Part shown: positions 35,053 to 45,622 of the stretch, piece by piece | Numbering within the stretch: the first letter of the stretch is position 1 | How the letters are laid out: every line of letters begins with the position of its first letter | DNA from: Candidatus Opimibacter skivensis | GTDB lineage: Bacteria; Bacteroidota; Bacteroidia; Chitinophagales; Saprospiraceae | Reading direction: 5' to 3' | DNA length: 64,000 bases | NCBI GenBank assembly: GCA_016722045.1 | Contig: JADKGY010000033.1 | Location: forward strand, 130,859-194,858 | The notes under the pieces: generated by a model | What the model saw: only the letters and a program-made list of their open reading frames with translations | Told to the model about the DNA's origin: nothing | Databases searched by the model: none | Program-made: the position numbers and the translations under genes

Positions 35053-37717
35053 CTATGACTTCGCTTTATCAAAAACCTCCTTCACAGAAGAAACTTTTTT
35101 AAAGATAACATTTTCGGAATTTTTAAAATGCGCTGCCCCGCATTTTATTTTCATTTGTTCAGTTTTGCGAAGCTCCTGATCGTATCCTTTTGTCTCAGCT
35201 ATGAAATATACTTTCTTTTCGCCCTTTAAGACCAAGGCCCAGTCAGGATTATATGTTCCGATAGGAGTATTAATCTTAAACCATTTGGGAAGCTTAAAGT
35301 AAAATTCTATATCCACTCTTGATTCACACTCTCTGGCAAACGGCATTTCGACTGTTTCTGAATCCAATGGAATAAAATTATCATAAATGGTTTTGGATGG
35401 ATCGTCAACCACAAAAGTTAATTTTTCGTCGAAGTAAATTTCAAAATCACTATCATCAAACAGGGCCATTTCATAAAACTGATGACCTATTTTTTCATAT
35501 CGGATTCCATTGATCATCAGTTCTTGAAGCTTAGCCTGGATTATGCCCACAGCATTGTCCAAAAACATTTGCGGGTTAAGAAGCAATTCATTGATACGTC
35601 CCGACTTTTTAAGAATCTTAAGAATCGTATCCCTTGTCAACTCTGTTTTGCTCTGAATATATCCCATGGCATCAGGGATTATAATGCTACGCTGCACTGT
35701 TGTCCCTCCCTCTCTGGAAATAGTACCACTAACACCAACACTTGTTATATCTAACATATAAGTAGACGACCTTACGGAAGATTCTCTTGTCATAGGCATC
35801 TGAAATTCATCAGCCATAGCTTTTGCGGCTTCTGTAATGAGTTCCTCTGTTTTGTAATCAACACTATATTTAGAATGAAATTTAATCTTTTCCCAAATTT
35901 GCAAAAACTTGGGGTCTACCTCAAATCCTTTTCTGTAATTTACTTTTTTGCCGGTCATTCTTATTCTTTGTTCTGCCGGAGAAATCTACTCCACAGTCAT
36001 CTTGAATTTCCTTTTGTAATGCCTTTGCAAAATCCTCATACCGCTCATTGGCTACTACTGTAAGCTTATTGATGTTACGGTCAAATATGCGATCACCTTT
36101 CTGATTTACTGCCAGTCTCATTCCTCTCCCTATTTCCTGCCTTTTTTTAATTTCACTTTTCGTTTCGTTTAAGGTGCATATCTGAAATACATTCGGGTTG
36201 TCCCAACCTTCACGAAGAGCAGAATGACTGAATATAAACCGAAGCGGTGTTTTCTGATCAAGCAGTATCTCCTTTTGCTGCATGATGAGTTTGTATGTAT
36301 CATCATCTGCCTGAGTTTCACCTCCTGTGTCCTTTACTCTGCCTTTATTGTCCTGTGAAAAGTAACCATCATGTACTTCATCAACTGCGTAAGGAATTAA
36401 CCCTTTGAAAGCCGGTTTCATTATTTCTGTTTGATAAATTTCTTCAAACCATTGTGCAAACTTGCCTTTTATTGGATTGCCGTCTGTACCATACTCCCGA
36501 TAATTCTTAACCTTGTCTATAAAGAATAATGATAAAACTTTTATGCCCTTATTTTTGTAGGCCTTCTCCTTTTTTAAATGTTCTTCTACTGTCCTTTGAA
36601 TCATAAACCGCATCACCTCATCATTCATACCTCCTTGTGATTCGCCCTTTGAAAGTATTACGCCATTTGTGAGTGAGATACTCTGATTTCCTGCATCCAC
36701 TTCATCCACAATAAACCCATCCTTGTAAATCTCTCTTTTATTGCTTAGTTCATACAAATCCGCACCTGCTCGAATTGTAAATGATTTCTTCTGAACACCC
36801 GAAACAGTGTTACAGTCTATCTTAATTTTTGCAGTAACTCTTGTTGCTGTTGCATTTATGCTTTCTACCTGGATAAATGCTTCATTCATTGCATTTTCAC
36901 TCACCACACTGTCCACTTCTATTTGTTTTACCAATCCCAGATCATAAGCCTTGACAGGATTGAGTGAATACATTAGATTATACAGATTCGTGTGGGTAGC
37001 TGAATATCGCAGAGTACAGAGCGGCTCCAAATTTTGGATTGCCCTTTTTCGGATTTCAGTTTCCATATTTTGTGGCTCATCCACAATAACAATGGGTCTT
37101 GTGCTTTGAATAAACTCAATCGGTTTTTTGCCTGTAAGTTTATCGTTGGGTTTGTTGATTATGTTTTCATCTTTAGCAAAGGAGTCAATATTTAATACTA
37201 AAACCTGAATAGCATTACCGGACGAAAATCCTCTTAGATTGGAAACTTTCTTGCTGTCGTAAATATCAAAATTGATTGATGTCTTATCATAAAGCGATTG
37301 AAAATGTTCATGTGTAATTTTCAGGTTTTTTAAAACTCCTTCACGAATAGCCACGGAAGGCACTACGATTACAAATTTTTTGAAGCCATACGTTTTATTC
37401 AGCTCATAAATTGTTCGTAGATATACATATGTTTTTCCAGTGCCTGTTTCCATCTCGACCGAAAAATTCATTCCATGGAATTCGTCAACTGTGTTTTTTA
37501 TTTCGTTACGAATCTGGATGACCTTTACATTCCTAAAAATCTGTTCGTCTGTTAAAGCAAGATTATTGCCAAAGCCATACTCAGAAAATAAATCTTCTGT
37601 TATATTTTCAGAAAACTCAAAATCTCCACTGCTTAAAGGTTGTCCTTCAAAAATGTCAGTGATAGACTTGAGGGCATCCCACTGGTAGTCATAATTACTG
37701 TCAAAGTGAAACTTCAT
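35053..37717 (-). pseudogene. Type III restriction endonuclease (Res subunit), one frame break
   Basis: The ATG at 37717 starts a superfamily 2 helicase: Walker A METGTGKTY (about residues 91-99), IVVPSVAIREGV, motif II DEPQNM, SATHTNLYNL, and a late motif EIGRGMRL. The second part contains the PD-(D/E)XK nuclease of type III Res proteins, YNPDWALVLKG followed by YFIAETKG. The frame changes at an A6 run (T6 at 35944-35949) between the two parts. This one needs one A fewer, or two more. Repaired, the protein has about 887 residues, close to usual Res length. It is the last gene of the TPR/mod/nuclease/res operon, 18 bases after the nuclease gene. Res cleaves DNA about 25 bases from the recognition site in complex with Mod. 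Confidence 0.92.
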
Positions 37718-37735
37718 TATAAATTCCTTAGTGCA

Positions 37736-38634
37736 TTACAGTTTGTGAAGTAAGTGTTTTAACTTGTAGAATGTATTACCATCCTTTACGAGCTTATCGA
37801 CCTTTGCCTTTATCGCATCATGAAGCGAAATAGTGCCATTCAATATAAAGACCAGGTCCTCTCCATCCATTAGAATTATACGAGGCTCCTTTCCTGAGAT
37901 AGATAGAATTGCATCATCACCAAACCCATCCATCGCAATAAATGCCCTCTTGTGCTTCTTGCTTTTTTATCAATCTTTTTATCAAAAATGGCAAGGTCGT
38001 CTTGTCGTATTTTCCCGTCAATCCATTTTATTTCAAGCAAATAATCAAATTTCTCATACTTATACCATCCATCAATTTGCTCATCTTTAGTTTTGTAAGG
38101 CTTCTGAAACTCAAATTCAAAAAAATGGTATAGATTGTAAATTATTTTCTCCAACTCAAACCCTCTTTGTTGATGATTACTATTTGAAAACAAACTTATA
38201 AATTCATTATTTAAATCAATTAACTTTTGCTCTCTTTGAACTTTAGTAAGAGTTGCGTTTGTAAATATTTTACTATGTTCCTTCCTCCTTCGTTCTTCAA
38301 TTTCCTTTTCAATTAGATTTGGACCACACATATCTTTTAGTTCCTGCAATAATTTTTGTGATTTTCTGGTATCAGGAACATTTGGATCAGGAATTGATTT
38401 TAATATATACAAATTTTTGACAATCTCCTTCAGTGTTTCATCATCATTCTTGTCTTCTAAATCCGTTATGATGTTCCGCATCATCTTATACTTATTTTCA
38501 CCTTCATATAGCAAATAGTGATCTCTCTGTATACCACAACTCACTAAAAAAGCATAAAAATTATCCCAGTACCAGAAGCAAACTCCAGCAATTTCAATGA
38601 CTTTCTGGCGTATGTCATGAATCATCTTAGCCAT
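37736..38634 (-). pseudogene. PD-(D/E)XK-type nuclease between mod and res, one frame break
   Basis: The ATG at 38634 (MAKMIHDIRQKVIEIAGVCF) lies five bases after the mod stop. The first 160 residues are helical and charged. The C-terminal part has a restriction-endonuclease-like core: GFELEKIIYNLYHFF, then DEQIDGWYKYEKFDYLLEIK with a tryptophan after it, then QDDLAIFDKKIDKKA. The pattern E...D-x-x...E-x-K fits the PD-(D/E)XK active site. The frame breaks at CCC 37945-37947. Adding one G joins ARSTRG to AFIAMDGFGDDAILSISG and the remaining 60 residues. Its place inside a type III restriction operon is unusual. It may be an extra nuclease or a specificity/processing partner. Confidence 0.75.
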
Positions 38635-38639
38635 AAAAA

Positions 38640-40623
38640 TCAAATCGTTTTAAAATCTATCACAGCATCCTTCATCTGTAATACAGTATTTGTTTTCAAC
38701 TGATCATTGCCTTTGAAAAGATTGTCAAGAGTGATTACTTTTTTGGGTTGGTCGGCAATAATCTTATCAATGATTTTTGGGTTCATTTCTTTCAATGCAA
38801 TAATCAGCTCTCCATCTTTAACTGAATAATAGTTCTCCTTTTCATCAACCTTATCTGAAAGACAATACCCTGATTTGAGCATTAGTTCAAAAAGCATATT
38901 CTTTGCCTTGCTTGCTTCTTTGACTGGGTTGGTGAATGCATCTAACTGGGTAACTAAATTTTCTTTGTTTATTTCATTGCCTCGCCAAATTTTAAAATTG
39001 GACGGTGAGAGCTTGAAAACTTTTAAACCGAGATTAGGGATCGGTTGTGGTTCGATGGTAGAACGTAAAGGTTCTTTGGCCTTTGATTTTGTGCCTCCTT
39101 CATTTTCATTTTGCAGTTTATTAATCACTTTTTCAATTCTTGCTTTACCTATTTCAGCTATAGTTTTGTAACCTGACTTAAAAGACTCACTGTTCACATC
39201 AGTCAATTCAGGCAATTGAACCAGAATAAATTTCCTATGTCCTCCATCTTGACTGTTTTGCTCCAAAACAGCTTGAGCTGTTGTTGCAGAGCCAGCGAAG
39301 AAATCAAGTATTGTATCATTATCCTCGGTGGTAGCTGATATTAGTGTTTTAATCAGTTCCTTTGGTTTTGGATATTCAAGTATATCTTTTCCATCAAATA
39401 GACTTCTCAATTCTTCACTTCCTTGTTGAGTACTAAATTCCGAGTAATAAATACTTCGTAAAGCTTTACCTTGATATTCATTTTCAAATTTCTTATATCG
39501 AGGCAAATTGGGACCTTTTAAAAAAACTCTTTTATCGCCAAAAATTCCTTTCATGGTTTCTGGAATATAAGCCCATCTTCTAAAAAACGAGCAGAATTGT
39601 TATTGACATCATATAATTCCTCTGATACAATCTCCCCACTAACTTTCCTAAAAACTATTTTATTATTCAAATAATTAAAAGTGTCAATTATATCTTCTGT
39701 CAAATTAACATCAATTTTGGGTTGATCAAATAAGACTTCAATCAAATAAAGTTGATTTGGATTTTTATTTTTAGAAGGTGCTGTTATTGCGCAACTTTCC
39801 CAATTCCCTCTGTCATCATTATCGGGATTTTGAAAATTTCCATCTTCTTCATTACTAATACGCCATTTTCTTTTATTCAATATTTTTTCAAAGCATAAAA
39901 CATATTCATGTTCATCAAAGACTTTGCCAATCTGGCTTCCTGAACCTGTTTTCTTTTTCCAAACAATTTGAGCAACGAAATTCTCTTCTCCAAATATTTC
40001 ATTCATCAATAACCGAAGATTGTGTACTTCATTGTCATCAATGTGAACGAAAATAACTCCATCATCACTCAACAGATTTTGGCTAAAAATAAACGAGGAT
40101 ACATCATACTTAACCAATTACTATGGTAGTGTCCGTTGTCCTTGCTGTTTTTCCTGAATAAACCTTCCTTCATTAGGTAACCTTCCTCATCTTTATCGCC
40201 AATTCGTTTTTCATAGTCGGCTTTGTTCTCCTTAAAACTATCTGGGTATATAAAGCTATCACTTCCTGTGTTGTATGGTGGATCTATTTCAATAACTTTA
40301 ATTTTACCATAGTATGACTTTTGCAAAACTTTCAGCACTTCCAAATTTTCGCCTTCAATAAAAATATTTTGGGTTGTATCAAAATTGATACTTTCCTCCG
40401 GCATCGGTTTCAATGTCGCTGTTGTTGGGATTTGCAGAACTTTAAAAGCCTCGGCTTTGCCTGCCCAGTTCAGAACATATCTTTCGTTGTTGAAATTAAT
40501 GTCATCCGTAAATGTGGCTTTAAATTTCTCCAAATCAATTTTACCCTCTGAAAATATATCAGGAAAAATTTCCCGGAGTTTATCCAGATTGTCTTGTGTA
40601 ATATTTAGAGATTCTCCGTTCAT
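38640..40623 (-). pseudogene. Type III DNA methyltransferase (Mod subunit), two frame breaks
   Basis: The ATG at 40623 overlaps the stop of the preceding gene in ATGA. The first part has the N6-adenine methylase motif DPPYNTGSD. Then come LLSDDGVIFVHIDDNE, the variable target-recognition region, and the SAM-binding motif DFFAGSATTAQAVLEQ. The order (DPPY before FxGxG) is the beta-class order of type III Mod proteins. Two single-base losses break it: TTTT at 40077-40080 (AKIC should read AKNLLSDDG) and CCC at 39572-39574 (LEDGLIF should read LEDGAYIPETMKGIFGD). Repaired length is about 662 residues, normal for Mod. It sets the recognition sequence for the system and protects host DNA. Confidence 0.92.
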
Positions 40624-42596
40624 GCTGATTTGTTTTTCATATGCTTTGCCATCTCATATTCTGCTCCATAATTCAATCCCAGCTTATCCACCTGATCAGG
40701 CAGCGCCATCATCCAGCTCACATAGTAATACGCCAATATATGATACCCCGAAAACAGCTTGCCCGGTATTAAACTGATCCTGTAATCTTTACTATCTGGC
40801 CTGTATCCATGTGTTCCCTGCAATGCGATTTCATATGCGATCTCTTTGATCTTCCCTTTTGACATTCCATCAAAATATTGCAGAGCATCTACCATGAACA
40901 TGACTACGGCCATGTTAGTCCCGATAGCGGATTGTGATTTTTGGAAGTCATCCATGTCCTTCTCCCGTGAAGGATCATTGGATTCAAGATCGAAGGGATC
41001 TCTTTCTATAGATTCAAGAAGCTGATCAATGTCAGATGACTTATTCCGGAATTCTGATTCACTGACCAGTTCAAAATAGAGGTCAAGTTTTAAATCTTCT
41101 GCCCAATGCTGTACAAGTTCATATTCCTCAGCAGGTTCTTTATCATCTTTATACTCCAGGTATTCTGTATAAAACTCATGAGCTTGCTTCAATTCATCTT
41201 TAGTCGCTTTAAAGTCATTGAGCAGATCAATCCCAAATAATTCTTTGAATTGAATCGCATTGACCATATTCAATACCTTACTCTTAGACAGGATATCTTT
41301 TGGCGATAGTTCAACACTTTTTTCATCGGTCACCGCTTTCAATCCTTCCTGAATGAGGGTGTACAATGAAAGAAATTGAAAAGGACGTAGTTCTGCATAT
41401 TCCGTATAAAGTAAATTTTCAATAAACAAATCGATAGGCGTATTGTACATCTGCCTGTTCATTCCTTCAAATAAACCTGTACAATATTCCGCGATAGAAG
41501 CTTCTGATATTCCCAGCTTATGGAATTTCTTAATCGTGGGTTCAAGTCCCTTTATGAATTGAGCTTTATGCTGTGGTGTTGAAATGAAGAGTTCATTGAG
41601 TTCAGCTTTACGGGCTTCAATGACAAAGTCCAGGTGAACTAATTCGTGCATGATTAAATGCTCAACTGCAGGATAATTTGATTTATATTTTAAAATGTGA
41701 TTTGTTCTTCCATAATTTTCAGCGAATTCAATCTTGGCCGCTGTTGGTATTTCAGCATCTTCTGTAATATCGATTGCGGCGCCTCCTTCTAATTCAAGTT
41801 TCCGTTTATACGCTTTGACTATTTCTTTACCCTCAGCTGTCGTGATTATTTTTTTGAAATGGCAAAAGCCTGCCGTACCGAATTTTCATAAAGAACATCT
41901 TTCTTACTATTGAGTTTTAAAGCCTGAACTGTACTAAAAATGCAGAATGTAGATCATTCTCCATTTCGGCGATCATGCCTAGCGCAAAATGAGTGTTAGG
42001 ATAATCGTTGTTGATCTTCAGCGCTTCCCAGAAGTATTTTTTTGCTTCCTCAATTTTTCCTTGTTGCATGAGGTTAGCACCGATGTTATTGATGGTAATA
42101 TTATCCTGCGGGTTGGCCACCAATGCCTGGTCGTAATACTTCATCGCAGTCGGAACATCATCTTTGTATTTCGCAAAGATGTTACCCATCATCAGCAGTG
42201 CCCATCCGTTTTTGGAATCCCAGCGAAGTGCATCGATAAGAAAATTAATGGCCTGATCCTGATCACCTTCTTCAGAAAGTATTTGACCCATGATCCGGTG
42301 GTACTCCGAGATCGTTGGATTCTGATCAATTAATTTAAGGAGAATAGGCTTTGCCTCAGTGTACTTCCCTTTTTCGGACAGGGCTATTACTTTTCTATAA
42401 TCGGCTTCCTGAGATACAATGGCCGAAGCATCAATGTCAATCGTAACCCATTCTTTGTCAATGGTTACACGAGGTTTAAATGGACCGAAAGTATAGAACT
42501 TTTCTAATGCACTGATAACCAGTTGATTACCCCCCCCCTCTTTATTTTTGGGAAGATTGTATATAGGAAGTCATCAATTTTATGAATGATCTGCAT
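40620..42596 (-). pseudogene. TPR protein with HExxH metallopeptidase motif, first gene of the type III operon, three frame breaks
   Basis: Repaired, this is one protein of about 659 residues from the ATG at 42596 (MQIIHKIDDFLYTIFPKIK). It has an N-terminal segment GNQLVISALEKFYTFGPFKP, at least three TPRs (AINFLIDALRWDSKNGWALL; AMKYYDQALVANPQDNITIN; AKKYFWEALKINNDYPNTHF), and then a zinc-metallopeptidase-like helix HLIMHELVHLDFVIEARKAE, with HExxH and a downstream glutamate. A 300-residue helical, acidic C-terminal domain follows. Breaks are at the G9 tract (C9 at 42530-42538), A5 at 41936-41940 and T7 at 41849-41855, each repaired by one added base. Its stop overlaps the mod start by four bases. 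I know no named role for it. A protease or sensor role in defence is inference. Confidence 0.7.
42530..42538 (-). repeat. Nine-base poly-G tract in the 5' part of the TPR-HExxH gene
   Basis: Nine G on the coding strand, 58-66 bases into the gene. With nine G the frame ends soon after at a TAG. With ten the full frame is read. This is a candidate slipped-strand switch, or a homopolymer miscall. Confidence 0.6.
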
Positions 42597-42756
42597 TGAA
42601 AGTATTTCTTAATTGAAGATGCTTTGAATATTGGTGGAATCCAACAAGAATACGGAAAGAAGAGTAAGTGAACAAATAGGATTGTCTGAAATGACGTTCG
42701 AGGTATCAGTGTATGATTAATTAAGACTTGATAATTCATTATTTACAGAAAATTTA
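42597..42756. other. Upstream region of the type III operon
   Basis: AT-rich region that should hold the operon promoter. I could not single out a convincing TAnnTTTG element. Confidence 0.3.
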
Positions 42757-42799
42757 GAAAGGGCAGATATGCAATAATTATTTTCATATCGGCCCTTTC
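42757..42799. terminator. Hairpin terminator after the galactose-oxidase-like gene
   Basis: Arms GAAAGGGCAGATATG and CATATCGGCCCTTTC form a 15-base stem with one mismatch. T-rich sequence follows on both sides, so it could end transcription in either direction. Confidence 0.7.
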
Positions 42800-42826
42800 T
42801 TTTCTTACCCCGAACAAATTTGACAT

Positions 42827-45215
42827 CTAAAGCTTAACAGCCTGATCATCAAACCTCACCATTTGTGCTTTAGATGGCTTCCCTTTTTTATCAACATAAT
42901 ACATCATATAAAATCCCGGCGCTATCAACTCTTCCTTCGCATCAGGTGTCTGAAAGCGCAATGTTGTTCCTTTAGCGGTTAAAATATTAAGTTTGATAAA
43001 ATGCTGACCCCATTGTCCTCCATGGGTGACGGATGGCATTTTCAAAAGCACCAATGATTGTTCTTTCGTAAAAGGATCACGCGGCAAACCACTCAGCTCA
43101 ATTTCATATTCATGATTGCTGTGCAATAAATAATAAGTTTTATTCCCGATCACTTCTGAAAACGACACACCTTTTTCTTCCTTAGCCTTTAGTCCATTTA
43201 TTGCAGGCTGACGGTCCCCATCGATAAACATGTAGGGAGGATAAAAGAATTCAGCAGTCCAGTTTTCAACAGGAGTTACATTAGATCCCTTTTCTTGTTT
43301 TGCCATTGCTCCATCTGTGTAAAAGAATACATCAAGATCTACCAGGTCCGGATTGGGCAAAGGCTGACGGTTCAAAGTAGAATCCATCACGGGTATGGGT
43401 TCAGTGCGCACAGTGGCACGGCCTGCATTGCCTCCTGAAATCCAGATCCTTCCATCAGCTAAAAGGATTGCAGTGTTATGGTATAACCTTGGCTCAACCG
43501 CAGTAGCCATTCTCTCTTTATCATATTTCAGGAATTTACCCTTTGCATCAAATCGTGGAGTCAACAGGATCGGAAAAAGCACGCCTCCATAAAAATCATA
43601 ATTACCTCCATTGATGATCAGTATCTGCCGGGTAGGAAGTATGATAGCATATTGCATCGTACGATCATCCTGCGGATTTGTACCCATAAAATCAGGATCA
43701 AGCGTCCAGTTACCTTCACCGGTTTCTATATTCGTTAAGTGGAACTGTTCAATTTTACGCGAACCTAATCCCCCGGTAAAGTGGTTGGGTTTTTCTGAAC
43801 CAAGTGGCAGAAAAGTACCAGCAGATGTTGGTTGCCCACCAAGCAAAGTAACCATCCCAGTATTTGGATCCAGGTATGTCGTACCATAAGAAGTAATGGT
43901 ATCGGGACGGTTGGGCCCTGGTCTGAAAGCCACCTTTGGATCATCTGCACTTCCTGTACATCCATCCAATATGTTGAAAATGTCCGACGCATAAATTCTG
44001 TGTTGGATGTCCTCAGGCTCACCCAATCGCCTTCTCTGGTCATGTATATTTTATCAGGTGCAAGCAAGTAGTTATGCGGATACAGTTTGAATGCATCGTA
44101 TTTATTATCCTCAAAGCAACGGGAACCAGGCGGGCAATCGCATGGTGACACAAAACCGGGAGCTGATGCATTAATGCCAAGCTTTGAAAAATAGGGCATT
44201 TCATAACAAATATTACCAATCTTTTGGGGAATTCAAGTTTTGTAGCGAAAGGACTGCCTTTTATATCTTTTACATCAATTGATCTCCACGCATTCTCAGG
44301 GTGGTTGCGGTCAAATCTGTTTGGGTCGAAGAATTCTACAAAATGATTTATTTCAAACTGATACATTTCCGGATATCCTTTTTGAAATCCGACAAATCCA
44401 CTGAAAATAGCAAAACGTCCATCCAGCAAAGGGACGAAAGTAGGATACCATCGACCGCGTTTCATTAAACCTGCCGACATCCATAGTTTTCCTGCGGTAG
44501 CAGTGTCAATCCTCCAGTCAATTTTCTTCCATGAAATAGTCAACTCTTTACGCCAGTCAAAAATATAGGAGGTCCTGGCACCTGTGCGAAATGGAAAATA
44601 ATATTGTGTCCCACCCGCAAAAAATGGGTTACCATCAGGAAGGGGCATATGTCCGATGCAGAAAAAATCGTTGGGTTCGAAATGATCAGGATTATCCGGA
44701 TCATCCGATGGGTAAGGTGCTGGTATCCGGAAGAAGGTGTTACTGTCCGGATCGTAGATGGCAGCATTATTGACTAATTGGTAATAATCTGAAATCCTGA
44801 TATTATTAAACGGGTCTTCATCCTTGCGGAAACAACCTGTACCCACTGTCGGATCCGGGAAAGTTGGATAATATTCCAACGGGCCCTTATTCCGCCAACT
44901 GGAACCACTGCATAACAGTAGTTTCCCGGATGGCAGCATAATCGTATGAACCGTCTGCATTCCGAGTGACTTACCAATGGCTCCTCCTCCAATTTCAGGG
45001 ATTACACTTTCCCATTTACCGATCGCCTGAGAATCGGGCTTAATAGAAGTAAGTCGCATTTTCCTGATCTCCTGTGCAGTAGCCATGCCCTTCATATGCT
45101 GCATATCATGCTCCTGTCCAAATAATGTGATGGTAAAGCAATTGCTTAAAGCAAATAGGATCAGTAAGGAATTAAAATTCCATTTAAATTTTTTTACAAA
45201 AATGTACATATCCAT
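42827..45215 (-). pseudogene. Galactose-oxidase/glyoxal-oxidase-like secreted protein, two frame breaks
   Basis: Three overlapping frames together encode one protein of about 795 residues. The N-terminus has a signal peptide (FNSLLILFALSNCFTITLFG). A kelch-type propeller follows, with repeats such as HTIMLPSGKLLLCSGSSW and NAAIYDPDSNTFF. The C-terminal DUF1929-type Ig-like domain has SVTHGGQWGQHFIKLNI. Galactose and glyoxal oxidases of this family use a copper-radical site to oxidise alcohols or aldehydes to give hydrogen peroxide. I could not confirm the Cys-Tyr cofactor pair. Breaks lie at GGGG 44226-44229 (adding one gives FPQKIGNICYEMPYF) and near 43960. Both are repaired by one base. It may be a T9SS or periplasmic enzyme. 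No sorting tail is visible. Confidence 0.8.
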
Positions 45216-45622
45216 TGATTTAAAAATGACTAAATAAAAACAGAAGGAAAGGCAAATACAAATAATTATTTATCCACCGTTGCCAACAGGCAATGTCAGC
45301 GTTCATTTATTAAACAATTATTTAGAATCCTATTCCCAATATAAAATACGCTTAAACTATTTCACAATTTAAACTACCAATTCAAGTATAGTTTAAGATT
45401 TCAACAATAATCCTTTATTTTTTAAGTATACTTTCTAAAATTAGTAATTCGAATTTCTATCACTACTTTTCCTTACTCAAATATTTAGGCAACTAAGGTA
45501 ACCTTTCTTTCCATAATGATAGCTCTCATTTTTTCAATAGTATATATTCTCCTTTGAAATAAGAACAGGAAAAAGTATATTTGACAGGACACACCATTTC
45601 AGCACAAACGAACACCAACCTC
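45216..45622. other. AT-rich intergenic region between divergent genes
   Basis: This 400-base stretch separates the divergent galactose-oxidase-like and CxxCH lipoprotein genes and should hold both promoters. I see no gene. Confidence 0.45.
45576..45583 (+). promoter_or_regulatory. Candidate -7 promoter element of the CxxCH lipoprotein gene
   Basis: TATATTTG matches TAnnTTTG and lies 40 bases before the ATG at 45623. It overlaps the in-frame TTG at 45581, which argues against that codon as a start. Confidence 0.5.

Noticed and set aside
31675..42596. Prophage or integrative element
   Set aside because: No integrase, phage structural gene, conjugation gene or tRNA attachment site is visible; it is listed as a defence island only.
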